Below are positions 9,365-18,571 of a stretch of DNA of 64,000 nucleotides, piece after piece. The notes beneath the pieces are model-generated. The model was given only the letters and a program-made list of their open reading frames with translations, was not told where the DNA came from and ran no database searches. How positions within the stretch are numbered: the first letter of the stretch is position 1; the number at the start of each line of letters is the position of its first letter. The position numbers and the translations under genes are program-made. Source of the stretch: Chitinophagaceae bacterium BSSC1 (GTDB lineage Bacteria > Bacteroidota > Bacteroidia > Chitinophagales > Chitinophagaceae). The stretch is taken from positions 310,001 through 374,000 of the forward strand of contig NKJC01000003.1 in assembly GCA_002256435.1 (NCBI GenBank), written 5' to 3'.

Positions 9365-11290
9365 TTATTTTGAACCAGGTGTATTTAATAAGGTTTTTAA
9401 TTGATCAAAGTGTTTTTCGTACACCTGTCTTGGACTAGCATTGTTTTTAATACAAACTGAAGCTGCTTTACCAACAACCTCTCCCATCATACCACAGGTT
9501 CTCATAACTCTTACTGGCCCCAAACCGGTTTTGGTAACACTGATATTTCTACCTGCCATAAATAAATTACTAATATTTCTGCTGTATAATACTCTATAAG
9601 GAGCCCAATACAGGTTGCCATATTCATACTCTTTTCCCCTGGTGAATTCGGCAATAAATTCATTGCCTTCAAATCCCTTTAGGAATTCTTTTTTAGGAGT
9701 ATGTAAATCAACTCCCCAAGAACAAGGGAAAGATCCGTCTTCAAACTTTCGTTGACTTTTAAAATCTTCCGCGTCTAAAACAACGTCGCCCATTAATCTT
9801 CTAGACTCGCGCTTACCAGCAATAAAGGCTGACCATCCTAATCGATGATTGGGATACATTTTATCTACGTTTTTAATCACGTCCCATGCTCCATACATGG
9901 CTCTAAAATTGTGATCCCTAATTTGTTCTATTTCAGTAACCTGATTTTTATTAAACCCACTTTCCCAATACCAAGAATTGGCAAAGGACTGCAAGCCTTC
10001 TTTGCCATAGGTTTCTACGCCTTTTCTTCCAGGAAAAGGTTTGTCCTTTAAATCCAAAGCCCAAGGGCATCTTGGAAATGGTTGTGCGTATTCCCCAATT
10101 TCTGTTTTCATGGCTAATGCAGATTTGTCTTTACACTCACACTTCAAAACTTCTTCGCTATTGGCCGCATCTAAAACATTAAACAAATTAGAACTACCCA
10201 TTAAATTCTCCACCTTGTATTCATAATCGGCCCCCGCCTTAAATCCTATGACGGCGTCACCCGTACAATCAGCAAAATAGTTGGCTTTTAACTGGGTTTG
10301 CCTTGCAGTTCTGGTATGTTGAATAACAATGCCATTAATTTTATTATCTACTACTTGAACATCAATGGCTCTTTGTTCTATAAACAGGGTAATATTAGGT
10401 TCTTGTTGTACTATTTTTAATTTTAAACTATCATCATAATATTTTGCTTCAACACCATTGAGTACTTGCCCTTTTTGTTTTTCAATTTTTGGCAAAATTT
10501 CAGATACAATATCTCCAACATGTGGGTATGGTTGTTTATTGGTATGACCTTCTGGCCAAACACGTACTTCAGAACTACCGTTACCTCCTAATACGGGTCT
10601 ATCTTGCACCAACGCTACTTTTACGCCATTTCTAGCAGCCGATATGGCTGCACAGGTTCCTGCAAGTCCACCACCAACTACTATTAAATCAAATGAGCCA
10701 CCATTATCAGGATGATCAGGTAGACCAAGTAGCTTTCTTCTAAACTTAGTTAATGCGGCTATATCATGAACTGGTTTAAAATTAGTATCCTTACAAAACA
10801 AAATGGCTTCACACCTGCCTTCAAATCCTGTTAAATCGTGTAAAGAAATCTTTTGTTTGCCAGATACTTTTACCGTCCCTCCATCATGCCAATGCCAATC
10901 CGCCCCTTTTGTCCCAAAGGTTTCTTTTAATGGCTTACCATTGATGAGCAACTGAAACTTACCTGGAGTTCCAGGTGCTTTCCAATAAGCTACCCAATCT
11001 TTGGTTCTTACCCAAACCCTATACGTACCCGCAGATGGAAATTCAACCTCTGTTTCTGCGTCTTCAACAGGAATTCCTAATCCATGGGCTAATAGATATG
11101 GACTACCCATTTTGTCCATGGATTGTTGGTCTAAATTCCAACCACCAAATTTTTCAAATTGTTCAGCTTCAAGAAATACAAATTCGCTGGAACTTGATGT
11201 ATTTGAAGAAGCTAAAACACTGTTTAACCCTCCTGAGAGAAGCAATAAACTTGTATTGCCCATTAATCCAACAAAGTTTCTTCTATTCAT
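9365..11290 (-). CDS. secreted FAD-dependent oxidoreductase (FAD_oxidored-type), N-terminal carbohydrate-binding-like domain, Tat-like signal
   Basis: MNRRNFVGLMGNTSLLLLSGG (twin-arginine-like); FDLIVVGGGLAGTCAAISAARNGVKVALVQDRPVLGGNGSSEVRVWPEG (dinucleotide-binding); NLFMAGRNISVTKTGLGPVRVMRTCGMMGEVVGKAA. Confidence 0.85.
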   Translation of the reverse strand: MNRRNFVGLMGNTSLLLLSGGLNSVLASSNTSSSSEFVFLEAEQFEKFGGWNLDQQSMDKMGSPYLLAHGLGIPVEDAETEVEFPSAGTYRVWVRTKDWVAYWKAPGTPGKFQLLINGKPLKETFGTKGADWHWHDGGTVKVSGKQKISLHDLTGFEGRCEAILFCKDTNFKPVHDIAALTKFRRKLLGLPDHPDNGGSFDLIVVGGGLAGTCAAISAARNGVKVALVQDRPVLGGNGSSEVRVWPEGHTNKQPYPHVGDIVSEILPKIEKQKGQVLNGVEAKYYDDSLKLKIVQQEPNITLFIEQRAIDVQVVDNKINGIVIQHTRTARQTQLKANYFADCTGDAVIGFKAGADYEYKVENLMGSSNLFNVLDAANSEEVLKCECKDKSALAMKTEIGEYAQPFPRCPWALDLKDKPFPGRKGVETYGKEGLQSFANSWYWESGFNKNQVTEIEQIRDHNFRAMYGAWDVIKNVDKMYPNHRLGWSAFIAGKRESRRLMGDVVLDAEDFKSQRKFEDGSFPCSWGVDLHTPKKEFLKGFEGNEFIAEFTRGKEYEYGNLYWAPYRVLYSRNISNLFMAGRNISVTKTGLGPVRVMRTCGMMGEVVGKAASVCIKNNASPRQVYEKHFDQLKTLLNTPGSK

Positions 11291-11325
11291 ACTGATAATT
11301 TTGAAAAACTAGTTAAAATAAAGTT

Positions 11326-13281
11326 CTATTTGATTCCAATACTCACAGACTTACCAAATCCTAGATAGCCATAAGTAGCTGTTATTGTATTACCAATTAC
11401 GTTTTGAGGAATAGTCAATTTTCCAACAAATGAGCCAGAATTATTTCCTGTTTCAAGCAATTCAATTTTAATGGCTTGATTTTTCCCAATCACCAAGTCT
11501 ACCCATCCTTTATCAACTTTATTCCAATCCTGATTTAAAGCGGCTTTTAATTCTATTAGAATGGTCTGTCCTGGCTTAGCTTGGGTAATACTAGTATTAG
11601 TTGCAGCATCTTTGAAAATAATTTCCTGAGTTCCAAGAGTGGCAAAACTTACTGTTGCTTCCCATCCTCTATTGGATACACACCAACCTTCTGTTGCATA
11701 GGCGTTTTTACCAAAAACCTGACCGTTATTTTGACCAACAATTTTTTCTACAGATTTTGCAATTGGGAACTGACTATCTAAAGGTGTTCCATCAAGTGTA
11801 CCTCTGACCAAACCAAGTTTACCGTATCCGTCAGGATGGGCTTGTGGCCAGCCATCTTCTACCCCTTCCCAGAAACCTCCAATTTTCACACGTTCATCAC
11901 TCTTATTACTCAAGTGGGTACCAACAGGATTAACACCAAAAACAAAGTCAACTTGTGCCCATCCTAAATCTCTTAAAGTCTTGTCTTTTAATATATGTGC
12001 AACTGCAAACATTGAACCTCCTAAGGCAGGAGCGCCACCTAATTCTTTAGTTTTTGCATGTGCCCATTCTGTCTCACTATGCATTCTGTATTTCCAAAAA
12101 TTATTAGTGCGTTGTTTCATGTGCAGAGACCAAGCTTCTAATTTCTCCTTTGTTCCAGTAGGTGCAAGCTCTGGTGCAACCATTAAGAACCAAGCCAAGG
12201 CCTGCGGCGTAATATGTTCTGCATTTCTAATCCACCACATATGTCTAGGATTATTAAAATCCCAATTTTTAATAATATCCGCTGCACTTTGCTGTGCATA
12301 TTTGATAAACTTTTCAGGATGGCCTCCTTTTTGATATTTTTCAGAGAGATACATAGATAAATTACTAAAGACCGATTGACCAAAAGCATTACCCATTTCA
12401 TTGAATTCCTGAAACCCTTCGTCTACCCATTTAGAACTATAGGTCCAGAAACGGACCACTTTATGTCTATCGTATTTTTCCCAGTTATCAAGACATACTT
12501 TTCTATATTGCTGGTACTTCTCTTCTGATAAATATGGTTTAAGAAATTTTTCATACGCGCCACAAACAGCAGCTAATTGATCAAGGGTATTCCAATAATC
12601 AAAATTCATACGTGGCTCTCCCTGATATCCCAGTGTACCATGTCTATATCCTGTTGGACCATTATAAGAAACATATTTATACGCAAACTCTGCATGCCAT
12701 AAAATAAGATCAATTAAATCTGGAACATTCTTATCTCCCAATTCTGCTTTCCAATTATCATATAAAGCTGGATTACTTGCATATTGTAAAATTTCAAAAA
12801 TGGTTTCTAAACCATATGCTCCACAATCTCTTGAGGGGCCGCCACCATACACTTTATTCATATCATATTTGCTCAAATCTTCAAAGCCTCGCACATCTGC
12901 AAAGAAATCATAGGCTAATTTGGAAGAAAGTTTTTCCATTAAATGACCAGCAACCCAAAATGGAACAGACTTTCCCCTTCCCTCTACTTCAATGATAAAT
13001 TCGTCTGAACTACTTACAGGATTAAAATTGCTAAACCATCCTTCATTATTAAGCATTTTGCCCTCAAATACTGTTTGAGCAGTTTTTGTATTTACAATTT
13101 TGAAAGGGGCATTATTGGGTGCCCCATAACATACAAATCGCTTGGACTCTCCTATATTGTAACCTGCCTGATTCACATAAGGTCTATACACCGGTTTTGA
13201 GTCATTTGTTTGTGCATTTACATTAAAATTGAAGTAACAAACAGTTAAAATAATTTGAAGCAAAATGAGTTTTTTCATCAC
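11326..13281 (-). CDS. divergent GH9-like protein with cellulase N-terminal Ig-like domain
   Basis: YRPYVNQAGYNIGESKRFVCYG (CelD_N-like start), alpha-helix-rich body; EGWCVSNRGWEATVSFATLG near the C-terminal end of the barrel. Canonical DAGD motif not found. Confidence 0.65.
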   Translation of the reverse strand: MMKKLILLQIILTVCYFNFNVNAQTNDSKPVYRPYVNQAGYNIGESKRFVCYGAPNNAPFKIVNTKTAQTVFEGKMLNNEGWFSNFNPVSSSDEFIIEVEGRGKSVPFWVAGHLMEKLSSKLAYDFFADVRGFEDLSKYDMNKVYGGGPSRDCGAYGLETIFEILQYASNPALYDNWKAELGDKNVPDLIDLILWHAEFAYKYVSYNGPTGYRHGTLGYQGEPRMNFDYWNTLDQLAAVCGAYEKFLKPYLSEEKYQQYRKVCLDNWEKYDRHKVVRFWTYSSKWVDEGFQEFNEMGNAFGQSVFSNLSMYLSEKYQKGGHPEKFIKYAQQSAADIIKNWDFNNPRHMWWIRNAEHITPQALAWFLMVAPELAPTGTKEKLEAWSLHMKQRTNNFWKYRMHSETEWAHAKTKELGGAPALGGSMFAVAHILKDKTLRDLGWAQVDFVFGVNPVGTHLSNKSDERVKIGGFWEGVEDGWPQAHPDGYGKLGLVRGTLDGTPLDSQFPIAKSVEKIVGQNNGQVFGKNAYATEGWCVSNRGWEATVSFATLGTQEIIFKDAATNTSITQAKPGQTILIELKAALNQDWNKVDKGWVDLVIGKNQAIKIELLETGNNSGSFVGKLTIPQNVIGNTITATYGYLGFGKSVSIGIK

Positions 13282-13299
13282 AATTCTGTATTAAATAAT

Positions 13300-15489
13300 T
13301 TACTTGGAAATAAACATATTTGTTTTTGAAGAAAGAAAATATTTTTTACCAACCACAGTTCTCATCATCTGAATTTTTCCATCATAATAGGTTTTAAAAT
13401 CATTCCCCAATAGAGACTCAATATTGCAGGATACCAATTTACCATCTTCCCATTTCATGTCTATCACAAAACCGCCCCTAGCCCTTAATCCTTTCACTTC
13501 TCCATTTTTCCATGCATCAGGTAACGCTGGTAGTAATTGAAGAATATAATGATTCCCTTCTTTAATTTGACTTTGAAGCAGCATCTCGGCTATGCCAGAT
13601 GTGTAGCCAAAGTTTCCATCCATTTGAAAAGGCGGATGCGTATCAAAAAGATTTTCAACAATACATTTTCTAAATAGCTGTCTAATCAATGCATAAGACC
13701 TGTTACCTAAACCTAGTCTGGCAAATAGATTAATTTTCCATGCGGTACTCCAACCAGTACTAGTATCCCCACGGGCATTTAGTGAGACAAGGGCAGCTTT
13801 TGCAAATTCAGGAGTTGTCAATGGACTAATTTGTCTACCCGGATGAAGTGCAAACAAATGGGAATTATGTCTGTGATGATCATCTTGTAAATCAACATCT
13901 TCCATCCATTCTTGTAGTTGTCCCCATTTGCCAATTTGTGGACCTAATAACTTGTCTCTCTTTAAACTTAACTCATTTTTAAACAACTCATCCGTGTGTA
14001 AAACGCTAGCAGCTTCTACACAATTATTAAACAAATCATATACAATTTGTTGATCATAAGAAACACCTGGGTATGGTGTCCTGTCTCCTTCTATATTTCC
14101 GGGACCATGTTCTGGAGACCAGCCATCAGGTGTAACAAGCTTTCCCTTCATTTCAATCAAATGGTCTTCCCAATAATTAGAAACATCTTTCAACATGGGA
14201 TAAGCTCTATTTTTCAAAAACTCCCGATCTCCAGTAAATGCGTAATGTTCCCAAAAATGTTGGCTTAACCATGCACTTCCGGGACGATGAATTCCCCAAG
14301 TAGAAGGACCACCCATTATATTATTGGTACTATAGCTAATCCAACCCCGTTTTGTTTGCAACTTTGGATCAGTTGATTTTTTCTGAACTGCAGCAAAATT
14401 TTCAATCCAGTCAAATAAAGGCATATGGCACTCAGACAATGCGGTTTGTTCTGCATGCCAATAGTTCATTTCTATATTGATATTAGTAGTGTATTGAGAA
14501 TACCATGCGGGTTTGTATTCATTGTTCCAAATGCCCTGTAGATTAGCTGGTAGACTACCTGGTCTAGAAGAACTAATTAAAAGATACCTACCATATTGAA
14601 ACAACAATGCTTCAAGAGCAGGATCTGTTCCACCTTTTTTATAGGCATTAAGTCGATTGATGGTTGTTTGATTAGGTGTAGAGCCCAAATTCAAACTAAC
14701 CCTATTAAATAAATTTTGATAATCAGAAATATGTTTTGATCTAAGTTGTTGATAGCTTTTCTTAGAAGCCTCAGATAAGATTTTTGAGAGAGCATTGTGT
14801 GGATGCTGCCCCTTAAAATTCATTTTGTGATCATTGAGAAATGAAGTTCCAGCACTTAGCAAAATAATTAATTCATCAGCATTGGTTAGGTCTATTCCTG
14901 TTGAGTCCGAAACTAATTTTCCACCAATATGTTTGATTTGAATCTGTGATTCATATTCCATTTGATTTTCTGCAATCTTACCTGCAGCCGTAATTTTGTT
15001 TCCTTCAACAAGAATGCTAGCGCGATGGGCATCTGTCAGCTTTATTTTTCCTGAAATCATTCCTTTCTTATTGGCTGTAAATCTAAAAACCAATAGTTGA
15101 TCAGGGTAACTAGCAAAAGACTCTCTTGTATATGTTACATCTTTTGATTTGAATTGTACTTGATGAATAGAAGAACTGATATCTAATTCACGAGTATAAT
15201 TTTCAGACTCAAGTCCGGTAAAATCAATTATAACATCGCCGAAAGGCTGATAAAATCCAACTGTTTGCGTAGTACCAGTAATTAAACTCTGTTGGTTAAA
15301 CTGAATATGCTCTTGTTTTACGCCACCAAAAATCATTGCTCCCAAACTACCATTTCCAATAGGTAAAGCTTCTAACCATTTATCAGCGGGCTTTGAGTAC
15401 CAGAGTGTTAAATTATTTTCCTTTTTCTGACCTAATACCAATCCGGTAAAAAATATTACTGAGGCAATGACAAGTAGATATTGTTTCAT
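13300..15489 (-). CDS. GH95 alpha-L-fucosidase/alpha-L-galactosidase
   Basis: LWYSKPADKWLEALPIGNGSLGAMIFGGV, NLQGIWNNEYKPAWYSQYTTNINIEMNYWHAE, HRHNSHLFALHPGRQIS, GDTSTGWSTAWKINLFARLG. Confidence 0.92.
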   Translation of the reverse strand: MKQYLLVIASVIFFTGLVLGQKKENNLTLWYSKPADKWLEALPIGNGSLGAMIFGGVKQEHIQFNQQSLITGTTQTVGFYQPFGDVIIDFTGLESENYTRELDISSSIHQVQFKSKDVTYTRESFASYPDQLLVFRFTANKKGMISGKIKLTDAHRASILVEGNKITAAGKIAENQMEYESQIQIKHIGGKLVSDSTGIDLTNADELIILLSAGTSFLNDHKMNFKGQHPHNALSKILSEASKKSYQQLRSKHISDYQNLFNRVSLNLGSTPNQTTINRLNAYKKGGTDPALEALLFQYGRYLLISSSRPGSLPANLQGIWNNEYKPAWYSQYTTNINIEMNYWHAEQTALSECHMPLFDWIENFAAVQKKSTDPKLQTKRGWISYSTNNIMGGPSTWGIHRPGSAWLSQHFWEHYAFTGDREFLKNRAYPMLKDVSNYWEDHLIEMKGKLVTPDGWSPEHGPGNIEGDRTPYPGVSYDQQIVYDLFNNCVEAASVLHTDELFKNELSLKRDKLLGPQIGKWGQLQEWMEDVDLQDDHHRHNSHLFALHPGRQISPLTTPEFAKAALVSLNARGDTSTGWSTAWKINLFARLGLGNRSYALIRQLFRKCIVENLFDTHPPFQMDGNFGYTSGIAEMLLQSQIKEGNHYILQLLPALPDAWKNGEVKGLRARGGFVIDMKWEDGKLVSCNIESLLGNDFKTYYDGKIQMMRTVVGKKYFLSSKTNMFISK

Positions 15490-15497
15490 AAAATCAA

Positions 15498-16736
15498 TTA
15501 ATTCTTATTTGCAAGTGGAACTGCAACATTAAAAGACATAGTTTGTCCCTTATCGGCCCTAGTGGCACCATATAAATATTGGGGAATTCCATTTTCAAGA
15601 AGTAAACAGGGACGCTCTAACTGTGAAGTATTAACGGAACCATCCTTCCAAAAAAATGTTCTTCCAATTACTTTTGGATGTTTTGCAGGTTGCCAATTAG
15701 ATCCGTTTTTAGACACCATTAGTGCCCATGCTCCTCCATCTCCAGTGAATTTCCCAACTACATCTCTGACTATTGCTAGATAATACCCTTTTTGATACCA
15801 TACAAACGGATCCTCAGCTACCATCCATTCTTTTCCGGCATCTTTGATTTCAAAAATTGGTTGATCCTGCTTTTTAAAAGGACCAAGAGGACTATCTGAA
15901 AATGCCACGCCAAAACGTACTTTTCCACCACTAATTTTTTCGGATTTTCCTACTTGTTTATAAAGCAAAATCACTTTCCCATTATTATCAAAAGCTGCCG
16001 CAGGATTTGATACCATCAGTGCATCGTGAGCTGTAGAATCAGAACTAATATCCAAGACAGGATGATCAAGTCTTTTCCAATTTCCATCTGGTTTATCTGC
16101 TACAGCTACACCTATACGTTGTGTATTTCTATACTGCCACCAGTTATTAGTATAAGCTTCTTTTTTCTTAATAGGAACAGTACAACTAGTTCCCATATAA
16201 AAAAGATAATATTTCCCTTTATGTTGAACAACAGTTGGATTATGTGTGGCAGATCCATCCCAAAATTGAGTACCTCTTGCAGGTAATGCTACTTTTACAT
16301 GTTTAAAAGGACCGCCAGGCTGATTGGATATCGCAACTGCAATTTCGGAGGTAATTGGCCAAGATTCAAATCCATCCGCTAATGGCCATCTTGAATACAA
16401 CATATAATATTTATTGTCTTTCCCCTTTGTAACTGAACCGCACCATACATAATAACCAGAATCAATAAACTTATTTGTTAAGGGAACAGGCTGAACCATT
16501 GCATTCAAATCAAAATTCTCTGTCCAATTATCAGAAATATTTATACTTGCTTCTTTTTTAGCTTTTCCTGTTGTATCTAGCCCAAAATGATTTTTATTGA
16601 TAATGTTCCCAATGCAGCTACTAATATTTATGTCTCTAGACAAAAAAAGATTGTTCGCATAGATGCTTGTTATGAATAAAAACAAAACAAAACTGGTGAA
16701 CCATATTTTGATATTACTAGAATTTTCCCTTTTCAT
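15498..16736 (-). CDS. five-bladed beta-propeller glycosidase-like protein (GH43-clan-like); paralog of 41316-42407
   Basis: YVWCGSVTKGKDNKYYMLYSRWP, THNPTVVQHKGKYYLFYMG, DHPVLDISSDSTAHDALMVSNPA, AEDPFVWYQKGYYLAIVRD. Confidence 0.7.
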   Translation of the reverse strand: MKRENSSNIKIWFTSFVLFLFITSIYANNLFLSRDINISSCIGNIINKNHFGLDTTGKAKKEASINISDNWTENFDLNAMVQPVPLTNKFIDSGYYVWCGSVTKGKDNKYYMLYSRWPLADGFESWPITSEIAVAISNQPGGPFKHVKVALPARGTQFWDGSATHNPTVVQHKGKYYLFYMGTSCTVPIKKKEAYTNNWWQYRNTQRIGVAVADKPDGNWKRLDHPVLDISSDSTAHDALMVSNPAAAFDNNGKVILLYKQVGKSEKISGGKVRFGVAFSDSPLGPFKKQDQPIFEIKDAGKEWMVAEDPFVWYQKGYYLAIVRDVVGKFTGDGGAWALMVSKNGSNWQPAKHPKVIGRTFFWKDGSVNTSQLERPCLLLENGIPQYLYGATRADKGQTMSFNVAVPLANKN

Positions 16737-16770
16737 ACACTAATTTAAGTGAACATGATAGTTAAAAAGT

Positions 16771-16798
16771 AAAGGCTGGCTACAAAGAACCAGCCTTT
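16771..16798. terminator. hairpin immediately downstream of susD
   Basis: AAAGGCTGG(16771-16779) ... CCAGCCTTT(16790-16798): perfect 9-bp stem, 10-nt loop. Confidence 0.65.
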
Positions 16799-16836
16799 TT
16801 CTATCTTACCTTACATTGCCAACTTTTATAAAAATA

Positions 16837-18549
16837 TTACCAACCTGGATTTTGCTTTAAGTTCGGATTCAAATTCAACTCAGTTTCTGGTATAGGCCAT
16901 AGATAATCACGACTCTTATTAAAATTGGTTAGAATTAAAATACGGTAGTCTGAAGAAGGTTGCGGTATATAAGTAGTATAGTTATAAATAGGTTCGTCAA
17001 ACTCATCAAATTGAACAGAAGGGTATTGGTTAAATTCACCTATTAATGGTCTTCCCATAATTGGCCTTGTCATAATAACTTCAGCACGCTTCCAACGTAA
17101 CAAGTCATCCCAACGAAGATTTTCATTCCATAATTCAATTTTGCGTTCATACCTTACCAATTTTCTCATTTCAGTTTGACTTAAGCCAACTGTAACTAGA
17201 GGCATTTTAACATCACTCCTACCGCGAACCAAATTGATAGCATTGATACAATCAGCATCTATTTGATTCAATTCAATTTTAGCTTCTGCAAAAGTCAATA
17301 ACACTTCTGCATATCTACAAAGCATAAAAGGTGTTTCACATTGTGTAAGCGTGGCTGTGTATTTGAAATCAAAGTACTTTCTTACACAATATCCTGTAAA
17401 AGAAGTAAACACAGTTGAAGTATAACTTTCCGGATTCTTTACAGTAGCACCTGCTGCATTTAAGGTATTTGGCTTGTCTGCCCTTGTGTCATATACAAAC
17501 CCATTCCACATATCTCCAGGAACAACAAAGCAGTAACGCATACGTGGATCACGGTTATCGTATGGCTTTAACTTATTGTATAAAGGAGATGCATTAATAT
17601 TTTTTCCATCAATACACTGATAAGAATCCATCATATTCTGTGTTGGAACAATAGTGGTAAATCCACCAGAAACAGATCTAGGTGCAGTGTACTGTGGAAA
17701 TGCTGTTGCATTGTTAGCAGTTACCAAATGCCCCTGGGTTAAAATTTGTTCTGTATTGCCTGCACTTCTTAAAACAGCTTCAGTAAACAATGCAGAATAA
17801 CTAGGCATTAAGCTATACTGCTTTGAATCAATGACTACTTTGGCAGCTGCAGCAGCAACAGCCCAATCATTATTCTGAAGCGCAGCTCTTGCTTTATAAG
17901 ACATTGCGGCTCCAGCTGTTACCCTCCCTATTTGTTTGTTAGTTGATCCAGTCAATAATTGATAGGACAAATCTAAATCAGCATAAATTTTCTTAAGAAC
18001 TTCTGCTCTAGCTGTTCTGGATACATTTTTACCTTCATCAACAGTTGATACGGGTTTATCAACATATACTACATCTCCAAACATATTTGTCAAACGCAAG
18101 TAATAATAAGCCCTTAAGAAATAAACTTCACCTTGGAATTGTTTAACATTTGCTGCAGAAATTTTGCCCTTATTTTCCTCAATTTTTTGCAACATCAAAT
18201 TACACCTACCAATACCCTGATACATACTTAACCAAAGTGATCTAAAGTGCCCTTCTTTAAAGTCCAATACTGACTGCATAACGTTTTGTGCAAAACCGCC
18301 TCCACGAATAAACACTGTTTCCGTTAATGCATCCATACTAAACTCGGGTGCAAAATAACCATTATTCCCTGCTGTAATAAAAGTATAGCAAGCATTTACG
18401 CCTCCTTGTATTTCAGTTTCGTTAGTGAAAAATGTTTCTGCTGAAGGAACGGTTAAAGGGTATAGTTCAATGGCTTTATTACAGCTTGAAATAAACACCG
18501 TAATAGTTAACATTATATATAATAAATTCTTCCTCATAATTTTAATCAT
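16837..18549 (-). CDS. susD-like: RagB/SusD family nutrient-binding outer membrane lipoprotein
   Basis: Lipoprotein signal ...TITVFISSCNKAIELYPLTVPS; EVYFLRAYYYLRLTNMFGDVVYVDKP; LIRYERKIELWNENLRWDDLLRWKRAE-type C-terminus. Paired with SusC. Confidence 0.95.
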   Translation of the reverse strand: MIKIMRKNLLYIMLTITVFISSCNKAIELYPLTVPSAETFFTNETEIQGGVNACYTFITAGNNGYFAPEFSMDALTETVFIRGGGFAQNVMQSVLDFKEGHFRSLWLSMYQGIGRCNLMLQKIEENKGKISAANVKQFQGEVYFLRAYYYLRLTNMFGDVVYVDKPVSTVDEGKNVSRTARAEVLKKIYADLDLSYQLLTGSTNKQIGRVTAGAAMSYKARAALQNNDWAVAAAAAKVVIDSKQYSLMPSYSALFTEAVLRSAGNTEQILTQGHLVTANNATAFPQYTAPRSVSGGFTTIVPTQNMMDSYQCIDGKNINASPLYNKLKPYDNRDPRMRYCFVVPGDMWNGFVYDTRADKPNTLNAAGATVKNPESYTSTVFTSFTGYCVRKYFDFKYTATLTQCETPFMLCRYAEVLLTFAEAKIELNQIDADCINAINLVRGRSDVKMPLVTVGLSQTEMRKLVRYERKIELWNENLRWDDLLRWKRAEVIMTRPIMGRPLIGEFNQYPSVQFDEFDEPIYNYTTYIPQPSSDYRILILTNFNKSRDYLWPIPETELNLNPNLKQNPGW

Positions 18550-18571
18550 TTAATTGTTATACTTTATTATC

